Source of the DNA: Curtobacterium sp. 'Ferrero'
GTDB taxonomy: Bacteria > Actinomycetota > Actinomycetes > Actinomycetales > Microbacteriaceae
Assembly: GCF_002412165.1 (NCBI RefSeq)
Contig: NZ_NXIA01000001.1
Span: 186,001-250,000 of the forward strand
DNA length: 64,000 nucleotides
Direction: 5' to 3'
In this document: piece by piece, positions 43,486-50,551 of the stretch
How positions within the stretch are numbered: the first letter of the stretch is position 1
How the letters are laid out: the number at the start of each line of letters is the position of its first letter
The notes under the pieces: model-generated
Told to the model about the DNA's origin: nothing
What the model saw: only the letters and a program-made list of their open reading frames with translations
Database searches by the model: none
Program-made: the position numbers and the translations under genes

Positions 43486-44451
43486 ATGAGCGTCTCCACG
43501 CAGACCCCACCACGGGCGGCGACCCGACCCCGGTCGACCGTCGCCCCCGCACCCCGACCCGGCCAGCGCCGCGCGCGCATGCGGTCCGGGATCACCCGAT
43601 GGCTCTTCGTCGTCCCGGCCGCGGTGTTCGTGGCCGTGTTCTTCGGCTACCCGGTCGTCAAGAACGTCGTGATGTCGTTCCAGGACTACACGACGAAGAC
43701 CTTCTTCACCGGCGAGGCCCCCTGGGTGGGCTTCGGCAACTACGTCCAGGTGTTCACGAGCGCCGTCTTCACGACGAGCGTGGTGAACACCGCGCTGTTC
43801 ACGATCGGGTCGATCGTCCTGCAGTTCGTGATCGGGCTCGGGTTGGCGCTGTTCTTCCGCCGCCACTTCCCGCTCTCCGGGTTCCTGCGCGGCCTGCTGC
43901 TCCTGCCGTGGCTGCTGCCCCTGATCGCGTCGAGCGCGGTCTGGAAGTGGCTGCTCGACCAGGACAGCGGCGCCCTGAACCAGCTGCTCGGCGTCTTCGG
44001 GATCTCGCCCATCCCGTGGCTGGTCAGCCCCAGCCTGGCGCTCGTCGCCGTGATCGGCGTGAACGTCTGGCTCGGGATCCCGTTCAACACGACGATCCTG
44101 TACAGCGGGCTGCAGTCGGTGCCGCCGGAGCTGTACGAGGCCGGCGCGCTCGACGGCGCCACCGGCTTCAAGGCGTTCTGGTACATCACCTGGCCGAGCA
44201 TCCGGAGCGTGGTCAGCGTCGTCATCGTCCTCGGCGTCGTCTACACACTGAAGGTCGTGGACATCATCCTCGGCCTGACCGGGGGCGGCCCGGCGAACTC
44301 GACCCAGACGCTCGCCACGAACGCTTACCACCAGTCGTTCGTCAACTTCCAGTTCGGCATCGGAGCCGCGGTGAGCAACGTCCTCATCGTCGTCTCGTTC
44401 GTCTTCGCGATGGTCTACATCGCGATCTCCAGGAAGGCGGTCGACGAATGA
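43486..44451 (+). CDS. Carbohydrate ABC transporter permease, MalF type
   Basis: This is a 321-residue inner-membrane permease. A basic N-terminal tail (about 1-35) precedes the first helix. The EAA loop is EAGALDGATGFKAF in the second half. It is coupled to the next permease by an ATGA overlap. It forms the importer with the lipoprotein at 42181. Confidence 0.95.
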   Translation: MSVSTQTPPRAATRPRSTVAPAPRPGQRRARMRSGITRWLFVVPAAVFVAVFFGYPVVKNVVMSFQDYTTKTFFTGEAPWVGFGNYVQVFTSAVFTTSVVNTALFTIGSIVLQFVIGLGLALFFRRHFPLSGFLRGLLLLPWLLPLIASSAVWKWLLDQDSGALNQLLGVFGISPIPWLVSPSLALVAVIGVNVWLGIPFNTTILYSGLQSVPPELYEAGALDGATGFKAFWYITWPSIRSVVSVVIVLGVVYTLKVVDIILGLTGGGPANSTQTLATNAYHQSFVNFQFGIGAAVSNVLIVVSFVFAMVYIAISRKAVDE

Positions 44452-45338
44452 GCGTCGGACTCGCGAGCAAGACCGTCACGGCCACCCGGGCGATCACGAC
44501 CGCCGACAGCGGACGGGTCCGCCGGCAGCGCCGGAGCACGAAGGGCATCCCCTTCACCGTCCTCGGCATCCTGTTCCTGGCGGTCATGGTGTTCCCCGTC
44601 TACTGGATGGTGAACACCAGCCTGCAGACGACCGCGGGCGCGGCGACGGCGACCTGGTTCCCGTGGTCCCCGACGTTCGCCGGGTACGAGGCCGCGTTCG
44701 CGCAGCAGGGCCAGAACTTCCTGTCGAGCATGATCATCGGGCTCGGCACCGTCGTGCTGACCCTGGCCATCGCGACCCCGGCCGCCTACGGCCTGGCCCG
44801 CTTCCGGATGCGCGGCACCCGGGTCTTCCTGCTCGTGCTGCTCATCACGCAGATGATCCCGGCGATCGTGATCGCGAACGCGCTGTACACGCTGTTCAAC
44901 AACGTCGGTCTGCTCAACAGCTACGTCGGGCTGATCCTCGCCGACAGCGCCGTGCAGGTGCCGTTCGCGGTGCTGCTCATGCGGGCCTTCATGGAGTCGA
45001 TCCCGCCGAGCCTCGTCGAGGCGGCCCTGGTGGACGGCGCGAACGACTTCCGCGCGTTCGTGTCGATCGTCCTGCCGATCAGCCGCAACGCGATCGTCAC
45101 CGCGGCGCTGTTCACGTTCCTCGGAGCGTGGGGCGACTTCCTCATCGCGCTGACCCTGACGTCCACCCCCACCGTCCGGCCGATCACCCTCGGCATCTAC
45201 AACTACATCGGCTCGAACGTCGTCGACTGGGGTCCCGTCATGGCCACCTCCGTCCTGGCGTCCCTGCCCGCCGCCGTGCTGCTCATCGTCGCGCAGCGGT
45301 ACATCTCCGCGGGTGCGCTCGGCGGCGCGGTCAAGTGA
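44448..45338 (+). CDS. Carbohydrate ABC transporter permease, MalG type
   Basis: This is a 296-residue inner-membrane permease with the MalG layout: an Arg-rich start, a first helix after STKGIPF, and the EAA loop (EAALVDGANDF) followed by GAWGDFLIALTL. It completes the importer; the ATPase is not in the window. Confidence 0.95.
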   Translation: MSVGLASKTVTATRAITTADSGRVRRQRRSTKGIPFTVLGILFLAVMVFPVYWMVNTSLQTTAGAATATWFPWSPTFAGYEAAFAQQGQNFLSSMIIGLGTVVLTLAIATPAAYGLARFRMRGTRVFLLVLLITQMIPAIVIANALYTLFNNVGLLNSYVGLILADSAVQVPFAVLLMRAFMESIPPSLVEAALVDGANDFRAFVSIVLPISRNAIVTAALFTFLGAWGDFLIALTLTSTPTVRPITLGIYNYIGSNVVDWGPVMATSVLASLPAAVLLIVAQRYISAGALGGAVK

Positions 45339-45394
45339 CCACGACGCCGTCGTCCGGACCGGACACGCACCCCTCCCAGCCAGAAAGGCACACC

Positions 45395-46186
45395 ATGACC
45401 ACTCCCCTGCGCATCACCGTCTGGGGCGAGAACGTCCACGAGCAGGTCGAGCAGCACGTCGCCGAGCGGTACCCCGACGGCATGCACGGGGCCATCGCGG
45501 ACGGCATCCGCGAGAACCTCCCGGACGCCGTCATCCGCACCGCGACGATGCAGGAGCCGGAGCACGGTCTCACCGACGAGGTCCTCGCCGAGACCGACGT
45601 CCTCACCTGGTGGGGCCACGCCGCACACGCCGACGTCGACGACGCCGTGGTCGACCGGGTGCACAAGCACGTGCTCTCCGGCATGGGGCTCGTCGTCCTG
45701 CACTCCGGCCACTGGTCGAAGATCTTCGGCAAGCTCATGGGCACCACGTGCACGCTCCGGTGGCGGAGCGAGCACGACCAGGAACTCGTCTGGACGGTCA
45801 ACCCGCAGCACCCGATCACCCGTGGCGTCCCGAACCCGATCGTCATCCCCGAGCAGGAGATGTACGGCGAGTACTTCGACGTCCCGACCCCCGACGAACT
45901 CATCTTCATCTCGGGGTTCACCGGAGGCGAGGTCTTCCGCAGCGGCATGACGTACCGCCGCGGCTTCGGGAAGATCTTCTACTTCTCCCCCGGTGACCAG
46001 GACTTCCCCGTCTACCACCACCCCGACGTGCGCCGCGTCATCGCGAACGGCGCCGAGTGGGCACGCCCGGAGCAGGAGCGGGAGCTGCCCACCCTCCGCC
46101 GCTACGACCTCGGCGAGTACTTCGACGGCCAGCACTACCGCGGCCCGTTCGACGACGCCCCGGTCGACGAGGAGATGTCGGCGTGA
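45395..46186 (+). CDS. ThuA-domain protein
   Basis: This is a 263-residue ThuA-family protein. Recognisable pieces are WGENVHEQ at the N-terminus, TWWGHAAH, the elbow-like VVLHSGHWSKIF, and a late FYFSPGDQDFPVYHHP. In rhizobia ThuA acts with ThuB in sugar 3-oxidation, and its exact reaction is unresolved. The ATG has a GAAAGG Shine-Dalgarno, and the stop overlaps the oxidoreductase start (GTGA). It is the second ThuA/oxidoreductase pair in the window, here with a dedicated importer. Confidence 0.9.
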   Translation: MTTPLRITVWGENVHEQVEQHVAERYPDGMHGAIADGIRENLPDAVIRTATMQEPEHGLTDEVLAETDVLTWWGHAAHADVDDAVVDRVHKHVLSGMGLVVLHSGHWSKIFGKLMGTTCTLRWRSEHDQELVWTVNPQHPITRGVPNPIVIPEQEMYGEYFDVPTPDELIFISGFTGGEVFRSGMTYRRGFGKIFYFSPGDQDFPVYHHPDVRRVIANGAEWARPEQERELPTLRRYDLGEYFDGQHYRGPFDDAPVDEEMSA

Positions 46187-47301
46187 CCGCGCCGCTCCGG
46201 GTCGTCCAGGTCGGTGCGGGCGGCATGGGCCGTGCGTGGCTCGAGACGGTGGCGGCCGATCCCGACGTCGAGCTCGTCGGCGTGGTCGACCTCGACCTCG
46301 ACGCCGCCCGGGCCGGCGCAGCGCTCGCGGGTGCCCCGGACCTGCCGGTGGACCGCGACCTGTCGGCGCTCATCGCGGCGACCGGCGCCGAGGCCGTGCT
46401 CGACATCACGGTCCCCGTCGCGCACCACCCGGTGACGCTCGAGGCGCTGCGAGCCGGTCTGCCCGTCCTCGGCGAGAAGCCCGCCGCGCAGACCGTGGCC
46501 GAGGCGCTCGCTCTCGCCGCAGCCGCGGAGGCCACCGGCAAGCTGTTCATGGTGTCGCAGTCGCGCCGCTACAACGACCAGCTCGTCGCGTTCCGGCAGC
46601 ACGTCCGCGGGCTGGGCGCGATCGGCGGCCTGAGCACGCGCTTCGCCAAGGCGCCGCACTTCGGCGGCTTCCGCGAGGAGATGGACGACGTCCTCCTGCT
46701 CGACATGGCGATCCACGCGTTCGACTCGGCACGCTACGTGCTCGAACGCGACCCCGTGTCGGTGTACTGCGAGTCGTGGAACCCGTCGTGGTCCTGGTAC
46801 CGGGGCGACGCCGCCGCGGCCGCCGTGTTCACCTTCGAGGACGACGTCCGGTACGTGTACGACGGTTCGTGGTGCGCGCCGGGGGCAGAGACCTCGTGGA
46901 ACGGCGAGTGGCGGGCCTCCGGTGCCGGCGGGACAGCGCTGTGGGACGGCGACCACGACCCGTGGAGCGACCTGGACGGCACGCCGGGCGCTCCGACGTC
47001 GGCACCGAGCGTCGGGAACGAGATCGCCGGTTCGCTCGCGTCGTTCGTGCGGGCGGTCCGCTCCGGTGAGGTCCCGGACGGCGAGGTCCACGGCAACGTC
47101 ATGAGCCTGACGATGGTGGACGCTGCGATCGCCTCGGCGCGCTCTGGTCGGCGCATCGTCATCGACGAGGTGCTCGAGCAGGCGCACGCCACGGCGATCG
47201 AGCACGAGCAGGACCCCGCGATCCGCGAGCGGCTCACGGCGTGGGGGTCCGTCCGGTCGGCGCTCGCGAGCGGTTCCCCGGACACGGCCGCCCTCGGCTG
47301 A
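46183..47301 (+). CDS. Gfo/Idh/MocA-family oxidoreductase
   Basis: This 372-residue oxidoreductase has a Rossmann motif (VVQVGAGGMGRAW) and the GEKPAAQT motif, with a C-terminal domain holding DDVLLLDMAIHAFDS. The GTG at 46183 overlaps the ThuA stop. A ThuB-like role in sugar or glycoside oxidation is inferred; no substrate can be read. It is the last gene of the third ABC operon and ends near a palindromic terminator. Confidence 0.91.
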   Translation: MTAPLRVVQVGAGGMGRAWLETVAADPDVELVGVVDLDLDAARAGAALAGAPDLPVDRDLSALIAATGAEAVLDITVPVAHHPVTLEALRAGLPVLGEKPAAQTVAEALALAAAAEATGKLFMVSQSRRYNDQLVAFRQHVRGLGAIGGLSTRFAKAPHFGGFREEMDDVLLLDMAIHAFDSARYVLERDPVSVYCESWNPSWSWYRGDAAAAAVFTFEDDVRYVYDGSWCAPGAETSWNGEWRASGAGGTALWDGDHDPWSDLDGTPGAPTSAPSVGNEIAGSLASFVRAVRSGEVPDGEVHGNVMSLTMVDAAIASARSGRRIVIDEVLEQAHATAIEHEQDPAIRERLTAWGSVRSALASGSPDTAALG

Positions 47302-47382
47302 GCGCGACCGCGCATCGGCAACCCTCCCGCACGTCGGCAGCCGAACCGCTCGTGCGTGGCCGTTCCGCGCATGGGTTGCCAG

Positions 47383-47425
47383 ATCGCTCGTAGGTGGCCG
47401 GAACTTCCGGCCCCCTACGAGCGAT
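47383..47425. repeat. Dispersed imperfect palindrome, copy 2
   Basis: Two 21-base arms (47383-47403 and 47405-47425) around one base match at 20 of 21 positions. The arm contains CGCTCGTAGG and CCGGAA, as at 17014 and 57881. It is intergenic, between convergent genes. Confidence 0.8.
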
Positions 47426-47479
47426 TCGGCTTTCCATTGCGGGTGCTGTGGGCAGGAACGTCGCGGGACGCGACCGCAC

Positions 47480-47527
47480 GACGGACGGGAGGCCCGGTGC
47501 CAGCTGGCACCGGGCCTCCCGTCCGTC
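47480..47527. terminator. Perfect 48-bp palindrome; GGGAGGC family, copy C
   Basis: Arms 47480-47503 and 47504-47527 are exact complements with no loop bases. The palindrome lies between convergent genes (ending 47301 and 47538) and probably terminates both. The GACGGACGGGAGGC core is shared with copies at 40559 and 56335. Confidence 0.8.
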
Positions 47528-47537
47528 CGTGCGCGCG

Positions 47538-50156
47538 TCAGCGCGGGATGACCGAGAACAGGAACTTCTTCCGCACCATGTACCAGGCGAGCAGGATCAG
47601 CAGCGTGTGGGTGGCGAACCCGACCCAGCCGTTGAACCAGTCGATGCCCGGGATCGACGCGATGGCCAGGGCGAAGAACACCTGCCAGACGAAGACGTAG
47701 AGGCTCGCCTGCCCGAGCGGGATCCACAGCCACCCGAGGGCCGCCGCGATCGGCTTCCAGAAGACGGTGAGGATGGCGTAGGAGACGATCGCGAAGAACG
47801 CGATGTCGACCAGACGCCCCCACTGCAGGTCCACGCGCTGGTACGCGGTGTTGTACAGCTGGTCGTACATCGTCGACGGGAACGGCGCGGGCGTGAACCC
47901 GAAGTGGTTGCCGGCCCACACGTAGACGAGGAAGAGGGCGTAGCCGACCATCCCGATCCCGATGAGCACCTTGCCGAGCCGCCCGGTCAGTGCGGCCACG
48001 ATCTGCCGCCGGTACACGCCGAGGACGAGTCCGTGGGTGAACACCACCTGCCAGGTCAGGAGCGGGAAGACGGCCTCGAACTGCGAGTTGAGCGGCCGGA
48101 AGTCGGGGTTGAGCGCCTGGTAGACGTACAGCGCCCAGCTGACGATGAGCAGCGCCCACCAGAACCCCCGGCGGATCACCCACATGAACACCGGGATGAA
48201 CAGGCTGAGCACCACGAACAGGCCCATGATGTTGAACGGCCACGGCCCCATCTCGAGCAGCAGGAACTGCCGGATCGCGAACCAGGGCGGCGGGTAGGCC
48301 AGCAGCTGCATCACGTTCGGGTACAGGTCGTACACGCGTCCCTCCGCCCCGACGCCCCCGGTGCCGGTCCCCCGGTCGGTGAACGTCGTGATCGCGTCGG
48401 TGTTCAGGAACGGCACGAAGCTCAGCGCGAAGACGACCAGGATGACGACGAGCGTCACGAGGTACTGCTTCCGCGCGCGCTTCCACGCACCGACCGCGGC
48501 CGCCCACTCGCCGAACTTCTTGATCGCGAACGGGTACGTCATGCCGAGGACCACGCCGGACAGGAACACGAACATCTCGGCGCCCGTGATCGCTCCGACG
48601 GCGTGCAGCGTGATGTACGAGTACGGGCCACCGATCTCGATGTGCGTGATGACCACGGCGAGGATGATGAACCCGCGGAACAGGTCGAGTCGCAGGTCGC
48701 GTCCGGGCTTGCCGTCGTCCGGGTACCGCCACCTCGGCACGAGCCGGCCGAACAGGCCGCTGAGGAGGAACACGGCCGCCAGGCCCACGGCGAGCCAGAC
48801 GATCCACGCCATCTGGTCGCCGCCGGTCTCGTACTGCTGGTTCGTCGCGGCGGCACCCTCCCGCGGCGTGACCCGCTCGGTGACCGGGCCGAACACGAAG
48901 TCCCCCGCCCGTTCGAGGTCGGTGCGGAACGACCCCGCGATCCCGGGCACCGCGGTGTCGCGCCAGTCGGCCACGCGGTTGCCGGCCTCGGGCTCGCGGC
49001 GGTTCGTCTCGAGGAAGGTCACCCCCTCGATCAGCGGGCGGTCCTGCACGGCCGCGATGACCTGCCGCCACCAGCCCTGCTTCACGGCCAGCTCGTCCGC
49101 ACCTCGGAGCGAGTGGTCGTAGAGCGCCCCGGTGTCGAGCAGCATCGGCAGGTCCTTGCCCGCCGCGAACCGGTCGTAGAAGGGTCCGGCGCTGACCGGC
49201 TGCTCGTAGCCCCAGGTCTCGTCGAACCGGGCCGCCACCTCGCCGGACTGCGGGACGTCGTTGCGGGTCAGTGGGACGTCGCGTCCGGCGGCCTCGGTGG
49301 CCTTGCCCTTGCCGAAGGAGAACATCGACAGGCCGACCCAGTCGACGCTCGACGCTCCCGGCCAGTACGGCTGGTAGGGATCGTCCGCCGCGGTGAGCGC
49401 GCCGTCGCCGTTCGTGTCGAGGGCGCGGACGTCGGTGGACGACAGGTCGCGGAGCCGGCCGGCGGACTCGCCGAACGGGTAGCCGGCACCGTACGAGGGC
49501 GCCCAGACCATCGCGGCCCGCGAGTCGCCCTGGTGCACCTGTCGCGCGAGCGACCGGAAGGTGCGGACGAACTCGGTCGGCTGCTGCCCCCACGACACCC
49601 ACGTGCCGTTCATCTGCGGCGCGAACCGGACGAGGACCTTCGTGCCGTACTGCGTGTGGACCTGCTCGAGGAGTCGGTTCGCGGTCCGTGCGTCATCGGT
49701 CGTGATGCGGTCGAGGTCCACGTCGGGCTCGAGGCTCACGACGAGGACGGCCCCCTGCGCGGCTGCGGCACGCGTCGACCGCAGGAGCTCGCGGCGGGCG
49801 GTGCGGTCGATCGGGTAGTCGATCGAGACGCCGTACACGGACGGGATCGCGCCGAGTCGTCCCGCGTACCCGTCGGGGGCGTCGTCACCCCAGTCGAGGT
49901 CCGGCCCGAACCAGCGCTTGCCCTCCGGCGGCCCGGAGGGCGTCGACTTCGTGGGCGCTGCGGTGGGGGTCGCGGTCGCGGCGGCCCCGGACAGCGGCGA
50001 CGACGCAGCACCCGCGGACGACCGAGCTGTGGACGACGCAGCTCCCGCGGACGACCCGGCAGCGCTCGACGCAGCGGCGCTCGCGGGCACGGCTCCCCCG
50101 AGCACGAGGGTCGCGACCACGGCGAGGAGCGCGACGATCCGCCTCACCGGTTGCAC
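47538..50156 (-). CDS. Secreted GH26-like / OpgC-type acyltransferase fusion protein
   Basis: This is an 872-residue fusion. Residues 1-29 are a signal peptide; about 30-78 an Ala/Ser/Thr/Pro linker; about 80-420 a GH26-like TIM-barrel domain; about 450-872 a multi-helix OpgC-type O-acyltransferase domain. The GH26 acid/base Glu of the HEMNG motif is Gln181 (PQMNG) and the nucleophile Glu is Asp341 (LLDTGA), so the barrel is probably non-catalytic. An EF-hand-like calcium loop (DTNGDGALTAAD) lies at 247-258. The GTG start overlaps the RsbW-like stop. OpgC proteins add succinyl/acetyl groups to glucans; here the GT2 product at 50548 is the likely substrate. Confidence 0.85.
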   Translation of the reverse strand: MQPVRRIVALLAVVATLVLGGAVPASAAASSAAGSSAGAASSTARSSAGAASSPLSGAAATATPTAAPTKSTPSGPPEGKRWFGPDLDWGDDAPDGYAGRLGAIPSVYGVSIDYPIDRTARRELLRSTRAAAAQGAVLVVSLEPDVDLDRITTDDARTANRLLEQVHTQYGTKVLVRFAPQMNGTWVSWGQQPTEFVRTFRSLARQVHQGDSRAAMVWAPSYGAGYPFGESAGRLRDLSSTDVRALDTNGDGALTAADDPYQPYWPGASSVDWVGLSMFSFGKGKATEAAGRDVPLTRNDVPQSGEVAARFDETWGYEQPVSAGPFYDRFAAGKDLPMLLDTGALYDHSLRGADELAVKQGWWRQVIAAVQDRPLIEGVTFLETNRREPEAGNRVADWRDTAVPGIAGSFRTDLERAGDFVFGPVTERVTPREGAAATNQQYETGGDQMAWIVWLAVGLAAVFLLSGLFGRLVPRWRYPDDGKPGRDLRLDLFRGFIILAVVITHIEIGGPYSYITLHAVGAITGAEMFVFLSGVVLGMTYPFAIKKFGEWAAAVGAWKRARKQYLVTLVVILVVFALSFVPFLNTDAITTFTDRGTGTGGVGAEGRVYDLYPNVMQLLAYPPPWFAIRQFLLLEMGPWPFNIMGLFVVLSLFIPVFMWVIRRGFWWALLIVSWALYVYQALNPDFRPLNSQFEAVFPLLTWQVVFTHGLVLGVYRRQIVAALTGRLGKVLIGIGMVGYALFLVYVWAGNHFGFTPAPFPSTMYDQLYNTAYQRVDLQWGRLVDIAFFAIVSYAILTVFWKPIAAALGWLWIPLGQASLYVFVWQVFFALAIASIPGIDWFNGWVGFATHTLLILLAWYMVRKKFLFSVIPR

Positions 50157-50551
50157 ACCAGCGTCCAGACGTTGTGCCCGTGCTCGTGCCGGTGCTCCAG
50201 CCGGTCGAGCGCGGCGATGGCGAGTGCCAGTCCGCGGCCGCTCTCCTCGTCGACGTCGGCCATCGTCACCGCGGCGAGGTCGACGTCGGCGGGACGGCCG
50301 TTGTCGGTGAGCACGGCCGTGAGTTCGTGGTCGGTGGCGTCGAGTCGCACGGTGTAGCGCCTGCCTGCTTCCTGGTCGGTGCGTCGGGTGTGCTCGACGA
50401 TGTTGGCAGCGATCTCGGCGAGGGCCGTCTCGAGCTTGAAGCGGAGGGCGACGTCGTCCTCACCGACGCCCTCCCACCAGGCGGCGAAGCGGTCCTGGAC
50501 CTCGTCGAGGGATTCGGCGGTCGCGGGGACCTCGAACGTCGTGGTGCTCAC
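50144..50551 (-). CDS. RsbW-type ATP-binding regulatory protein
   Basis: This 135-residue stand-alone HATPase_c_2 protein resembles the anti-sigma kinases RsbW/SpoIIAB. It shows the N-box (ALAEIAANIVEH), the G1 box (LTDNGRPAD) and the G2 region (ESGRGLALAI). The GTG at 50551 has a GGAGG Shine-Dalgarno and overlaps the glycosyltransferase stop by four bases; its stop overlaps the fusion gene. No sigma factor, anti-anti-sigma (STAS) or phosphatase gene is visible. Being locked inside a polysaccharide operon suggests a dedicated regulatory role rather than general stress. Confidence 0.87.
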   Translation of the reverse strand: MSTTTFEVPATAESLDEVQDRFAAWWEGVGEDDVALRFKLETALAEIAANIVEHTRRTDQEAGRRYTVRLDATDHELTAVLTDNGRPADVDLAAVTMADVDEESGRGLALAIAALDRLEHRHEHGHNVWTLVCNR

